Made by a program: the position numbers and the translations under genes
Notes under the pieces: model-generated
Seen by the model: the letters and a program-made list of their open reading frames with translations, nothing else
Databases searched by the model: none
Told to the model about the DNA's origin: nothing
Assembly: GCF_001667315.1 (NCBI RefSeq)
Contig: NZ_LZHT01000015.1
Location: 186,001 to 250,000, forward strand
Reading direction: 5' to 3'
Origin: Mycobacterium sp. 852002-10029_SCH5224772
Lineage (GTDB): Bacteria > Actinomycetota > Actinomycetes > Mycobacteriales > Mycobacteriaceae
Length of the DNA: 64,000 nucleotides
Shown: positions 15,937-25,296 of the stretch, piece after piece
How positions within the stretch are numbered: position 1 is the first letter of the stretch
Layout: each line of letters opens with the position of its first letter

Positions 15937-18102
15937 ATGACCATTCGGGAGGAATCAGTCGCCAGCAGCCCACACCAGGTGGAGCGGCGGACTTCCCGAA
16001 GGGGATTCCGGCCTGACATCGAGGGGTTGCGCGCCGTCGCGGTGATCGCCGTCGTGCTCTACCACGCCGGCATCCCGGGAGTCAGCGGCGGCTACATCGG
16101 GGTCGATGTCTTCTTCGTCATCTCCGGTTTCCTCATCACCGGGCTGCTTTTTCGGGAAGCGGCCGACACGAATACCGTTGCGCTGAGCCGGTTTTACGGT
16201 GCGCGTGCCCGGCGGCTGCTGCCGGCTGCGGCCATCGTCGGCACCGTCACCGCCATCGCTGCCGCCGCGGTGCTGCCGCCGCTGCAGGCCCGCAGCGTGT
16301 TCCTCGACGGCATCGCCAGCGCCCTGTACGTCGGCAACTACCGGTTCGCCCTGCACCGCACCGACTACCTGACCGCCGACGCGCCGTCGCCGTTCCAGCA
16401 CTACTGGTCACTGGGCGTCGAGGAGCAGTTCTACCTCGCGTGGCCGGTGCTGATCATCGCCACCGCGTGGTTGATCCAGCGCATCCCGATCCTGCGCGGC
16501 ACCGCGAAGCGCGCAGCACCGTACGCCGCGGTCCTCGCGGTGGTCGCCGCCGCGTCGTTGACCGCCGGCGCGCTGTGGACCCACACGTCGCCGTCGTGGG
16601 CGTTCTTCTCGCTGCCCACCCGGGCCTGGGAACTGGCGGCCGGTGGCCTGGTGGCCCTGTCGATCCAGCAGTGGCGCCGGCTGTCGCTGCTGACCGCGTC
16701 GATCGCCGGCTGGGGCGGCCTGGCGTTGATCCTGCTGACCTGCACCCAGCTCAACGCCCACACCCCGTACCCCGGCGTCGAGGCGCTGCTGCCCGTGCTG
16801 GGCACCGCGCTGATCATCGGCGGCGGCGCCGTCACCGGCGGCCTCGGGGCCGGCCGCCTGCTGTGCCGCCCGGCAATGCGCGCCATCGGCCGGATCTCCT
16901 ACTCGTGGTACCTGTGGCACTGGCCGGTGCTGCTGCTGATGCCGGCGCTGCTCGGCGAGCCGGCAGGACTGCCGGCCCGGTTGAGCGCGACGGCCGTCTC
17001 CGCCGGGCTGGCCGTCATCACCTTGCATCTGGTGGAAAACCCCGGCCGCTTCGCCGCGGCGCTGCGCCGATCGGCGAAGGTCAGCATCGCCGTGGCGGGT
17101 GGGGCCAGCGCGGCCACCGCCTGCGCATGCATGCTGCTGCTCAACGTGATCCCCGCGCCCGTCGGCCACGGGGTTGCCGCCCCGCGGGCCAACATCGTCG
17201 CGGCGGCCCCGACCGGCGTCCCCGCGCTCAGCCCCCAGGAGGCGGCGGTCCGTCAGGCCTTCGACCAGGCGCGCGTCATCCTCGCTGCGGCCGCCGGGCT
17301 GGGCGCTGTCCCGTCGAACCTCGACCCGCCCCTCGCCAAGGCGCCGGCCGACAAGGCCGCGGTGTTCGTCAACGGCTGCGTGCGGTCTTGGCGCGACGTC
17401 GGCCAAAGCGAGTGCGCGACCGGCGACATCGCCTCGCCGACCACGGTCGCCCTGATCGGTGACTCGCACGCGGCCATGTGGAACCCGGCGTTCGAGCAGC
17501 TTGCCGAGCAGCGGCACTGGCGGCTGGAGACGCTGGCCAAGGTGACCTGCCCACTGCAAGACCTGCACATCGTGAGCCCCTATCTGGGCCGCGAGTACAC
17601 CGAATGCGAACAGTGGCGCGCCCAGATCGTGGGCCGGATGAACGCCGAACACCCGCGGCTGATCGTGCTGGACATGAGCCGGCGCTACGGCGGGGACTTC
17701 GGTTTCACCTCCTACGACCCGGCCTGGATCGACACCCTGGGGCGCACCGTGGCGCAGTTGCGCGGCACCGGCGCGACCGTCCTGGTGCTGGGGCCCGCCG
17801 CCGATCCGCATGCGTCCGCGCCGATCTGCCTGTCCGCCCACCTCGATGACGCAACCGCTTGTGCGCCAACAAGATCCGCGGCGGTAAACGGTGACGGGAT
17901 CGCCGCCGAGCAGACGGCGACGACGGGCAACGGCGGGCGCTACGCCGACCTGACCGACCTGTTCTGCTCTCCCGACCGCTGCCCGCTGATCGTCGGCAAC
18001 ACCCTCGTGTTCCGCGACGACAACCACGTGACGACCGAGTATGCGCAGTTGGTGACACCGCTGATGGGTGCGCTGGCCGACCGCGCCCTGGCGGACGGGT
18101 GA
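15937..18102 (+). CDS. OafA/YrhL-type O-acyltransferase fused to SGNH domain
   Basis: A 721-residue envelope enzyme. The N-terminal half is an acyltransferase-3 membrane domain with about ten hydrophobic segments; its signature is LRAVAVIAVVLYHAG with the catalytic-type His, then GVDVFFVISGFLITG and SLGVEEQFYLAWP. The C-terminal periplasmic part is an SGNH hydrolase-like domain, with the serine in LIGDSHAAMW and the Asp/His pair in FRDDNHVTTEY. Such fusions O-acylate peptidoglycan, glycans or glycolipids. M. tuberculosis has paralogues of similar length (Rv0111, Rv1565c). The acceptor is unknown. Confidence 0.87.
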   Translation: MTIREESVASSPHQVERRTSRRGFRPDIEGLRAVAVIAVVLYHAGIPGVSGGYIGVDVFFVISGFLITGLLFREAADTNTVALSRFYGARARRLLPAAAIVGTVTAIAAAAVLPPLQARSVFLDGIASALYVGNYRFALHRTDYLTADAPSPFQHYWSLGVEEQFYLAWPVLIIATAWLIQRIPILRGTAKRAAPYAAVLAVVAAASLTAGALWTHTSPSWAFFSLPTRAWELAAGGLVALSIQQWRRLSLLTASIAGWGGLALILLTCTQLNAHTPYPGVEALLPVLGTALIIGGGAVTGGLGAGRLLCRPAMRAIGRISYSWYLWHWPVLLLMPALLGEPAGLPARLSATAVSAGLAVITLHLVENPGRFAAALRRSAKVSIAVAGGASAATACACMLLLNVIPAPVGHGVAAPRANIVAAAPTGVPALSPQEAAVRQAFDQARVILAAAAGLGAVPSNLDPPLAKAPADKAAVFVNGCVRSWRDVGQSECATGDIASPTTVALIGDSHAAMWNPAFEQLAEQRHWRLETLAKVTCPLQDLHIVSPYLGREYTECEQWRAQIVGRMNAEHPRLIVLDMSRRYGGDFGFTSYDPAWIDTLGRTVAQLRGTGATVLVLGPAADPHASAPICLSAHLDDATACAPTRSAAVNGDGIAAEQTATTGNGGRYADLTDLFCSPDRCPLIVGNTLVFRDDNHVTTEYAQLVTPLMGALADRALADG

Positions 18103-18167
18103 ACGGCGATGAACTTCTTGCGGCGAACGAACGTCAGATCAGTGAAGGGTTTTTGGAGGTCTTAGAC

Positions 18168-18284
18168 ATGTCTCCGCTGCTGCTGGCCTGCATCGCAGTC
18201 GTCGCGCCCGTCGCCGGCGTCGGCCTCATGCAGTTGCAGGCGCGCCTGGAGCGATGGGACTACGAGCGGCACGCGGAAGACTGA
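18168..18284 (+). CDS. Small single-span membrane peptide, 38 residues
   Basis: A short ORF starting MSPLLLACIAVVAPVAG, with one hydrophobic segment and a charged tail ending in ERWDYERHAED. A strong ribosome-binding site (ttggaggt) lies about 8 bases before the ATG at 18168, which favours this start over the in-frame ATG at 18099 overlapping the acyltransferase stop. I have an impression of near-identical peptides in other mycobacteria but recall no function. It might be an accessory subunit of the acyltransferase just upstream. Confidence 0.65.
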   Translation: MSPLLLACIAVVAPVAGVGLMQLQARLERWDYERHAED

Positions 18285-18372
18285 CCCCCCGGGATCCCCA
18301 GGCGGTAAATGCGCGCGGTCGCGGTCGCGGTCTACGCACTTATGCCGATGTTTTGGGCCTCGGCGTGTCCGC

Positions 18373-21300
18373 ATGCTGGCTAACATGAGCGAGATCGATA
18401 CGCCGCTGGTGGACTGGAGCGAGCAAAGCGTGAGCGAGCTGCCGATTGGGACCGTGACGTTGCTGCTTGCCGACGTCGAAGGCTCCACGCGGTTGTGGGA
18501 AACACAGTCCGAGGTCATGGCGACCGCGCTCGAGCACCTCAATCGCACCGTGGACGACCTGGTCGTCGCGCACGGCGGGGTGCGGCCGGTCGAACAGGGC
18601 GAGGGCGACAGCTTCGTGCTCGCGTTCGCCCGCGCCAGCGACGCCGTCGCCTGCGCGCTGGGGCTGCAGCTGGCCGCGCTGGCGCCCATCAGACTGCGCA
18701 TCGGCGTACACACCGGAGAGGTCCAGTTGCGTGACGCCGGCAACTACGCCGGGCCCACCATCAACCGGACAGCGCGACTTCGCGACCTCGCCCACGGCGG
18801 GCAGACCGTGCTGTCCGGCGCGACCGAGCCGTTGGTGATCGACCGGCTACCGGCCGATGCGTGGCTGACCGAGTTGGGTGAGCACCCGTTGCGGGATCTG
18901 CCCCGTCCGGAGCGGGTCGTGCAACTCAACCATCCCGACCTGCGCAACGACTTCCCACCACTGCGCATTGCTAATAACGTTGCCGGAGCACATCTTCCGG
19001 TTCAGTTGACGAGCTTCGTGGGCCGCGGCCCGCAGATCGGCGACATCACGCAGCTGTTGAAAGAGAACAGGTTGGTGACCCTGACCGGGGCCGGCGGAGT
19101 CGGCAAGACCCGGTTGGCGATCCAGGTCGCCGCCGAAGCGGCACGGGAGTTCGGTGGCGGGGTCTGGTTTGTCGACCTGGCGCCGGTCACCAATCCCGTC
19201 GTCGTGCCCGTCGTCCTGGCACGCACCCTGGGCCTTATCGACCAGCCGGGCCGCTCCACCATGGAGGCGGTGGCAAAATTTGTCGCGAACCGAAAGATGT
19301 TGCTGCTCTTGGACAATTGCGAGCACCTGCTGGACGCCAGCGCGGCCCTGGCGATCGCCCTGCTGGACGCCGGCCCGGATGTGACGGTGCTGGCCACCAG
19401 CCGCGAGTCGATCGGCATCGCCGGGGAGCTGACCTGGCGGGTGCCGTCGCTATCGGCGGACGGCGACGCCCTCACGTTGTTCGTCGACCGTGCCCGCCGC
19501 ACGAGGCCGGATTTCCAACTCACCGAGGAGAATTCGACTGCGATCGGTGAGATCTGCCAACGCCTGGACGGTATGCCGCTGGCGATCGAACTGGCCGCCG
19601 CGCGGATCCGCACGCTGTCGCTGATCCAGATCGTCGACGGTCTCCATCACAACTTCCGCCTGCTCGCGGGGGGCGCGCGCACCGCGGTCCGCCGTCAACA
19701 GACCCTGCGCGCCTCCATCGACTGGTCGCACGCCATGCTCACCGAGCCGGAACGTATTCTGTTTCGCCGCTTGGCGGTATTCATGGGTGGCTTCGACCTC
19801 GACGCCGCTTACGCCGTTGGCGCCGACACCGAGGTGGAGAACTTTCAGCTCATCGATCTGCTCGGACTGCTCGTCGACAAGTCGCTGATCGTCACCGAGG
19901 AAGTCGACGCCATGATGCGTTACCGCCTGCTGGAGACCGTCCGCCAGTACGGCCTGGAAAAGCTTGCTGAATCGGGCGAAGCCGAGGTCGTGCGGACCCG
20001 CCACCGCGACCACTACACCGCCGCCGCGGTCAGGCTCGAATCCCAGACGGGCGGTGACGGAACGCCGTTGATCCCCTGGGCCGAGCTCGAGATGGACAAC
20101 CTGCGGGCGGCGCATGCCTGGAGTTGCGATTCCGCGGAGTTCGGGCCGGCGCTGCAACTGGTGTCGGCGTTGCAGCGGCTATGGGTGACGCGCGGGCGAT
20201 TCCGCGAGGGCCTCGCCGGGTTCGACGCGGTGTTCGCCGATGAGCGTTACCACGACGATGACGTCGCCGCCGAGATCTGGATACGGGGGGTGGCCGACGC
20301 GGGACTGCTGGCCGTATGGTTCTCCGTCCCGGCCAGCCTGCAGCGAGCCGACGAGGCGCTCGCCGCCGCCCGCCAACTCGAAGACCAGGCACTCGTTGCG
20401 CACATCCTGATGACCTGCGGCATGCTGGCCATCGGCAACCCCGAGTTGGCGGACCCCTATCTCGCCGAGGCCACGGACCTGGCTCGCGCGTCGGGAAATA
20501 CTGCCGCGCTGTCTCACCTGCGCGCCTACCAGAGCTTCGCCGAAGGTGCCGCGGGAGACCCCATCGCTGGGCAGGCCGCTGGCGAGGAGGGGCGAGACCT
20601 CGCCGACGCACTCGGCGACAGCTTCATGTCCCGGTACAGCCGGACGTTCCTCGGGGGTGCGCTGGCGACGCAGGGCAAGCTCGCCGAGGGGCACCTGGTA
20701 GCCAGTTCGCTGCTCGAGGAGGCGCGCGCGGCCCACGACCGCCCGATGGAAACGTTCGGTTTGATCATATTGGCGCAGGTGCTTTCATTCAGCGATCCCG
20801 CGGCAGCGAGCACGGCTGCCGAAGCCGCCCTGGAAGTCGGGGCCACCTTGGGCGGGTTCCACGAGGACTCGGCATACGCGGCCGTGGCCAATGCCGCGCT
20901 TGCCAGAGGCGATGCCGTCGCCGCCAAGCAGGCCTGCGACGCGGCCTGGCGACACACCTATCCGCTGAAGGAGCTGCTGACCAGAAGCACGGTGCCGATG
21001 GCCGAGTCCGCCATGGGCTGCGGCGATCTCGCCGCCGCCCGCCGCTGGGCCGACGAGACGGTCCCGGCCGTTCCGGGCTGGCATCGGATGATGGCGCTGA
21101 TCGCGCGCGCCCGGGTCGCCGTCGCGCAGGGTGAGCAGCAGCAGGCCGAGCGCGACCTGCACGACGCCGTCGAGGTCGCCGAGCGCACCGGCGGGCACCT
21201 CCACCTGCCCGACGCTCTCGAGTGCCTCGCGGCCCTGGCCGCCGACACCAACCCCGAGCATGCCGCGCGGCTTCTCGGCGCGGCCGACGGCATGCGGCAG

Positions 21301-21675
21301 CGCCACGGCGAGGTGCGCTTCAAGGTCTTTGATAAAGCCTATGACGCATCGGCGGCACACCTCCGAGAAGCCCTGGGACAACTAAACTTTGACACCGCGT
21401 GGTCCGAAGGTAACGCGCTGACCACCGGCGAGGCCATCGGCTACGCGCAGCGGGGTCGCGGGGCGCGCGGGCGCCCAGCCAGCGGCTGGGAGTCGCTGAC
21501 GCCCACCGAACGCGACGTCATCCGGCTCGTCAGCGAGGGATTGCCCAACAAAGACATCGCGGCGCGGCTGTTCATCTCGCCGCGCACCGTGCAGACCCAT
21601 CTGACGCACGTCTACGCCAAACTCGCCGTGTCATCGCGGGTCCAGCTCGCCCGGGAAGCGACCCGCCACGCCTAG
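18373..21675 (+). CDS. Adenylate-cyclase-domain / STAND ATPase / LuxR regulator
   Basis: A 1100-residue signalling protein of the Rv0386/Rv1358/Rv2488c type. Domains: class III cyclase (about 25-185) with metal Asp in LLLADVEGSTRLW and in EGDSF; an NB-ARC-like ATPase with Walker A TGAGGVGKTRL (about 230-245) and LLLLDNCEHLL; winged-helix and TPR-like repeats; and a C-terminal LuxR helix-turn-helix in LTPTERDVIRLVSEGLPNKD (about 1040-1095). In the cyclase, the usual purine-selecting Lys and Asp are replaced by Gln (VEQGEGD) and Asn (GNYAGP), the non-canonical pair known from Rv0386. MSEID at 18385 is an alternative start. Its stop shares CTAG with the next convergent gene. Confidence 0.9.
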   Translation: MLANMSEIDTPLVDWSEQSVSELPIGTVTLLLADVEGSTRLWETQSEVMATALEHLNRTVDDLVVAHGGVRPVEQGEGDSFVLAFARASDAVACALGLQLAALAPIRLRIGVHTGEVQLRDAGNYAGPTINRTARLRDLAHGGQTVLSGATEPLVIDRLPADAWLTELGEHPLRDLPRPERVVQLNHPDLRNDFPPLRIANNVAGAHLPVQLTSFVGRGPQIGDITQLLKENRLVTLTGAGGVGKTRLAIQVAAEAAREFGGGVWFVDLAPVTNPVVVPVVLARTLGLIDQPGRSTMEAVAKFVANRKMLLLLDNCEHLLDASAALAIALLDAGPDVTVLATSRESIGIAGELTWRVPSLSADGDALTLFVDRARRTRPDFQLTEENSTAIGEICQRLDGMPLAIELAAARIRTLSLIQIVDGLHHNFRLLAGGARTAVRRQQTLRASIDWSHAMLTEPERILFRRLAVFMGGFDLDAAYAVGADTEVENFQLIDLLGLLVDKSLIVTEEVDAMMRYRLLETVRQYGLEKLAESGEAEVVRTRHRDHYTAAAVRLESQTGGDGTPLIPWAELEMDNLRAAHAWSCDSAEFGPALQLVSALQRLWVTRGRFREGLAGFDAVFADERYHDDDVAAEIWIRGVADAGLLAVWFSVPASLQRADEALAAARQLEDQALVAHILMTCGMLAIGNPELADPYLAEATDLARASGNTAALSHLRAYQSFAEGAAGDPIAGQAAGEEGRDLADALGDSFMSRYSRTFLGGALATQGKLAEGHLVASSLLEEARAAHDRPMETFGLIILAQVLSFSDPAAASTAAEAALEVGATLGGFHEDSAYAAVANAALARGDAVAAKQACDAAWRHTYPLKELLTRSTVPMAESAMGCGDLAAARRWADETVPAVPGWHRMMALIARARVAVAQGEQQQAERDLHDAVEVAERTGGHLHLPDALECLAALAADTNPEHAARLLGAADGMRQRHGEVRFKVFDKAYDASAAHLREALGQLNFDTAWSEGNALTTGEAIGYAQRGRGARGRPASGWESLTPTERDVIRLVSEGLPNKDIAARLFISPRTVQTHLTHVYAKLAVSSRVQLAREATRHA

Positions 21676-22358
21676 GTCGACAGCTGGGTACGGATCAGCG
21701 GTGCGATCTTGTCCGCCATGTACTGATGCCCCGCGTCGTTCGGGTGTATGCCGTCGGCACCGATCAGGTCGGGTCTGCCGACGAACCAGCCTTCGGCGAT
21801 CGGGTCGATGAACGTTGCTCCGGCGGCCCCGGCCGCCCCGCCGAGGATGTCGCGAACCAGAAACATCGAGGGCGGGACGTCGGCGGTCGGCCACGGCGGG
21901 CCGATCACCAGCAAGTGCGCGGCCGGCGCGAGTTGGCGCGCCAGATCCAAAGCGGCGTGCGTCTTTTCGGTCAGCAACAAGGGATCGACACCCTGGTCGT
22001 TGCGGGAGCCGAAGAACACCACCAGCGCGTCATCGGGCTGAACCGCCCTCGCGGTCAGGTCCTCGAAGATACTGCCGTGGTCGCCGGGCATGCCATAACC
22101 GGCGCGGCCCTCGGCCGCCACATCGGCCGAGACCCGCGAACCGCGCGAGCCGAGCGCCTGCCACGCGCGGGACGGCCACGACCGCGGGCCCAGGCCACCC
22201 TCATTGGTGCCGGTGGTGTACGAATCCCCGATGACGGCCAGGTGATTCAGCCGGAAGTCCAGCGTCAGCGTCTCGTAAGTGCGCACCTGCGGCGGGTATG
22301 CGATGCCCACGCCCCCCAGAAAACTCAACCCAATGAGAAAGGTGGCCAGACGACTCAC
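21672..22358 (-). CDS. Exported SGNH/GDSL hydrolase
   Basis: A 228-residue hydrolase corresponding to Rv0518. An N-terminal hydrophobic segment (LATFLIGLSFLGGVGIAY) acts as a signal or anchor. The SGNH blocks are visible: Ser in AVIGDSYTTG, Gly in GRAGYGMPGD, Asn in FFGSRNDQG and the Asp/His pair in DGIHPNDAGH. The GTG at 22358 is chosen because GGAGGT lies 4 bases upstream; an ATG at 22451 overlapping the acyltransferase stop would add 31 residues. It is encoded directly after an acyltransferase and may remove or transfer the same acyl groups. Confidence 0.85.
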   Translation of the reverse strand: MSRLATFLIGLSFLGGVGIAYPPQVRTYETLTLDFRLNHLAVIGDSYTTGTNEGGLGPRSWPSRAWQALGSRGSRVSADVAAEGRAGYGMPGDHGSIFEDLTARAVQPDDALVVFFGSRNDQGVDPLLLTEKTHAALDLARQLAPAAHLLVIGPPWPTADVPPSMFLVRDILGGAAGAAGATFIDPIAEGWFVGRPDLIGADGIHPNDAGHQYMADKIAPLIRTQLST

Positions 22359-22447
22359 TCCTACCTCCACTGTCAACGGCATGGTCGGGTGCCGCGGTGT
22401 TCTCATCGAATACTGCCCGTGAATCGCGGCCGGGCGCAAAACGGCCA

Positions 22448-23755
22448 TCACACCGCGCGGACCGAAATCGCTTCCAGCGGACGGTCGATCGGATGCGGCT
22501 TGCCATTCGTTGATTCGCCGGGATCACTTCTCGCGTGCACGGCCCTGACGTCGACCATTTTGCGCATCCAACGGCGGGCGGGCTCCTCGACGGCGTGATA
22601 CAACACGATCGAGAGGACCACGGCAATCGCGAGCAGGCCGATCACGTTCCATTTCCACGGGTTGTCCTGCGTTGCGAGCTCGAACTGTTCCACGGTCCAG
22701 CCCCAGGACGTATGCACCAATTCGTGAACCATGTACAGGCAGAACGAGATCTGGCCGCCGTACACCATCACCCGGGTCGACAGCACCCGCGGAAGGCTCC
22801 CCAGCCCGACGGCCAGCGAGATCACCAGCGGAACGAACAAGACGTCGACGACGCCGCCGCTGTCGTTTTCCACCACCCCGGATATCGGGTGCGCGCCAAA
22901 CCAATACAGGACGCCCACCATGGCGGCCAGGAGAAGCAGCGAGATGTACCCCGCGGCGCGGCGGCCACGCTCGGTCAGCCGCAATCTGCGCACGGCGGCA
23001 CACGCCAGGGCGCCGGCGGTGAACTGCGTGACGATCCGGGGCAGCCAACTCCACGGCGTGTAGAAGTGTCCGCTGGCCAGCAGCATCACCACGGGCGGCA
23101 ACGACGCCGCGAACGCCAGCACCATCAGGCTGCGCGCCCTCGTGGCCTGCTTCATCCGCAATAGCACCAACACCATCAGGGCGAAGAGCACGTACGCCAG
23201 CCATTCCGCGCTGATCGACCAGGCCGGCCCATCCCAACTCGAGTCATCGAAGAACGGCACAAACCACAACTGCACCAACAGGATCTGGCGCACGTAGCTG
23301 ATCGCGGTGAGCGAAGCGGCGTCCGGCGACGGCACATGACCGACGTGCAGGGTGAAGATCACCCACAGAGCGGCGAGGTGCAACGTGACCAGATACACCG
23401 GCCATACCCGGGCGAGTCGCAGCCACAGGAAGTGCAGGGTGGCACGGGTCGACCAGGACCGGCCCATCCGGTCGAGATAGTTGTACGTCAGCACGAACCC
23501 GCTGAGGATGAAGAAGAGGTCGACGCCCTGGGCGCCGCAGTTGAGCACGGGTGCCAGCGCATCGCGGAAATCGGGCGACGCGTCCCCGAGCATCGGCCGA
23601 AAGTGAAACAGCACCACCCAGAGCGCTGCGACGATACGGAGTCCCGTCAGGGCCTTGATTTCGCCCCGGATCTCTCCGCCGCGCACGCTGCTCTTCCCGT
23701 CTGGATCTGCTGTTTCGTTCTCCTGCAATCCCGGCTGAGCGGGCGATCTCGCCAT
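22448..23755 (-). CDS. Acyltransferase-3 family membrane O-acyltransferase
   Basis: A 435-residue integral membrane acyltransferase corresponding to Rv0517. The signature LTGLRIVAALWVVLFHF holds the catalytic-type His near residue 45, followed by GVDLFFILSGFVLTYNY and a series of about ten hydrophobic segments; WSISAEWLAYVLFAL is another family block. It has no SGNH domain of its own, but an SGNH hydrolase gene follows on the same strand. Expected to acylate a cell-wall glycan or lipid; substrate unknown. Confidence 0.87.
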   Translation of the reverse strand: MARSPAQPGLQENETADPDGKSSVRGGEIRGEIKALTGLRIVAALWVVLFHFRPMLGDASPDFRDALAPVLNCGAQGVDLFFILSGFVLTYNYLDRMGRSWSTRATLHFLWLRLARVWPVYLVTLHLAALWVIFTLHVGHVPSPDAASLTAISYVRQILLVQLWFVPFFDDSSWDGPAWSISAEWLAYVLFALMVLVLLRMKQATRARSLMVLAFAASLPPVVMLLASGHFYTPWSWLPRIVTQFTAGALACAAVRRLRLTERGRRAAGYISLLLLAAMVGVLYWFGAHPISGVVENDSGGVVDVLFVPLVISLAVGLGSLPRVLSTRVMVYGGQISFCLYMVHELVHTSWGWTVEQFELATQDNPWKWNVIGLLAIAVVLSIVLYHAVEEPARRWMRKMVDVRAVHARSDPGESTNGKPHPIDRPLEAISVRAV

Positions 23756-24041
23756 TTCGCAAGCCCCCCGACTAGCAACCGGCAGCCATGGCAGCCTAGC
23801 AGCGCAATCGCGGACATGCGGGGACGGTTGTGGTGTGGCACACGGCCTTCAGGGCCGCCCGGAATGCTCACCGCCAATGATGGAAGTTTGCTCGGCCGGC
23901 AAAGCTCATTCGCTTCTTAGCAAAGAGTTAGGCGCGGCTACCGGTCTCCTTAGGCTTGCGGCCTAGCGTTTATGGCAGCTTTGGAGAGCGGGGAGGCGCC
24001 CCCAGGGCCAGCGCGAGCGGCACGGAGAGTGAGGGGTCCTC

Positions 24042-24482
24042 ATGACGATCGCAGGCGCCGGGAGTCGCCACGACAACTGCGTCTTCGAGTGTGAAGGCGC
24101 TCAGGTGCGCGCGCACTACCGCCACCTGGCGACGGTGGTGCATATCCGCGGCAAAATCGACGACGGCAACGTCGACAGCCTCAGTCACCACATTCGGCGT
24201 TTCACGCTCGGGGAACACCCTCTGGTCCTCGACGTCGCCGACGTCAGCCAATTTGCTGAGGCCGCTATCTCGCTGTTGTACGCGTTCGACGCCGACTGTC
24301 GCGCCGCGGGGGTGGATTGGACGCTGGTGGCCAGCTCAGCGGTCACCGAGGTGCTCGAAGACACCGGTCATGACGCCAGTTTTCCGCTGATGCGCTCGGT
24401 TCACGAGGCGCTGCGCGATCGGGCCGACGCCATCGTGCTTCGCCGCCGGATGGCGTTGCCGCTGGTCAGGAAGAGGTCGTAG
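24042..24482 (+). CDS. STAS-domain anti-anti-sigma factor (OprA/Rv0516c-like)
   Basis: A 146-residue STAS protein. The domain covers nearly the whole length: TVVHIRGKIDDGNVDSLSHH, then PLVLDVADVSQFAEAAISLL, where a phosphorylatable Ser/Thr is usual and only AAIS remains. It corresponds to Rv0516c, whose Thr2 is phosphorylated by the kinase PknD in an osmotic-stress pathway that controls SigF signalling. The Thr immediately after the initiator Met (MTIAGAG) is conserved here. About 286 bases of non-coding sequence precede it, room for its own promoter. Convergent overlap of 17 bases with the next gene. Confidence 0.83.
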   Translation: MTIAGAGSRHDNCVFECEGAQVRAHYRHLATVVHIRGKIDDGNVDSLSHHIRRFTLGEHPLVLDVADVSQFAEAAISLLYAFDADCRAAGVDWTLVASSAVTEVLEDTGHDASFPLMRSVHEALRDRADAIVLRRRMALPLVRKRS

Positions 24483-24726
24483 CGCCAGAGCGCGCACGCC
24501 GCAGCCTGGCCGCTCCGACGACCGCCAGCACCCCGGCGCTCGTCAACAGCACCAATGTCAGCAGCAACAGCTGCGGGTCATACACCACCGACGCGGTGAA
24601 GGGCTGCCCCTCTGCGATGGGTGCGATGGCCACCGTGTGATGCGAGCGCGTCCAGCCGACCCCCGAGCCCGCCAGCGCGGCAACCGCCACGACGAGCTCG
24701 ACCACCGCGCGGTAGCTGGCGATCAT
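24466..24726 (-). CDS. Small two-segment membrane protein (Rv0514-like)
   Basis: An 86-residue protein with two clear hydrophobic segments (about 5-22 and 52-72) separated by a short polar loop, and a basic C-terminus (RLRRARSG). No motif points to a function. It occupies the position of Rv0514, and its start overlaps the end of the DUF3093 gene by 4 bases (ATGA), so it belongs to the end of the haem operon transcript. Confidence 0.72.
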   Translation of the reverse strand: MIASYRAVVELVVAVAALAGSGVGWTRSHHTVAIAPIAEGQPFTASVVYDPQLLLLTLVLLTSAGVLAVVGAARLRRARSGATTSS

Positions 24727-25295
24727 TGCGCCGGCCCGCTGTCGTCGTCACGGTCGCCGTCGATGACGTCGGATCGGGTGGGCTCCACCCGCTCTTGGAC
24801 CAGTGGGGTCAGGGCGGCCCGCAGCTGGCGATGACGACGCGCCCACGCCTGGGCGGTGCGCCCATTGGTGAGCTTGAGGCCGATACCGATCCGCCCGCGC
24901 GGCACCCCGACCAATTCGCCGAGCGCCCGCGCCGACTGCCAGCGTGCCAGCTCCTTGCCGGAGGCCTCGTGGTTCTCGGGCTCGGGATACACCCTGACGA
25001 TTTCGCGCACCAGAATGGTCTCGGTGCCTTGGCGCAAGGCGTCTTCGGTGAGCTCGACCGAGACGTGGATCCGCGCCGCCTTCACCTGCAACCCCACGAA
25101 CGCCGACACCAGGACCAAGAAGATCGCGGGCACCACGAGCGACAGCTTGGCACCGCTCCAGATTTCGACCAGCACCATGGCCCCCGCCGCCGCCGGGCCG
25201 CACGCCACCCACCACCAGCTGGCGCCGGGCTCGTAGAACAACGGCCTCGGTGGGGTGTCGCTTGTGGTCGTCTCTGATGTCAAAGCAAGCCCCAT
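24723..25295 (-). CDS. DUF3093-type membrane protein (Rv0513-like)
   Basis: A 190-residue protein with an N-terminal pair of hydrophobic segments (WWWVACGPAAAGAMVLVEIW and LVVPAIFLVLVSAFVGL) followed by a cytoplasmic domain of beta-strands and a charged tail. The layout matches the DUF3093 family found next to hemB in actinobacteria. The start at 25295 (MGLALTS) lies one base after the hemB stop; a slightly longer form would overlap hemB. Function unknown; co-transcription with hemB is likely. Confidence 0.75.
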   Translation of the reverse strand: MGLALTSETTTSDTPPRPLFYEPGASWWWVACGPAAAGAMVLVEIWSGAKLSLVVPAIFLVLVSAFVGLQVKAARIHVSVELTEDALRQGTETILVREIVRVYPEPENHEASGKELARWQSARALGELVGVPRGRIGIGLKLTNGRTAQAWARRHRQLRAALTPLVQERVEPTRSDVIDGDRDDDSGPAQ

Positions 25296-25296
25296 C

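Noticed and set aside
16408..18027. 539-codon minus-strand ORF opposite the SGNH acyltransferase
   Set aside because: Composition is low-complexity Arg/Gly/Asp, with no domain, and it mirrors a clear membrane enzyme.
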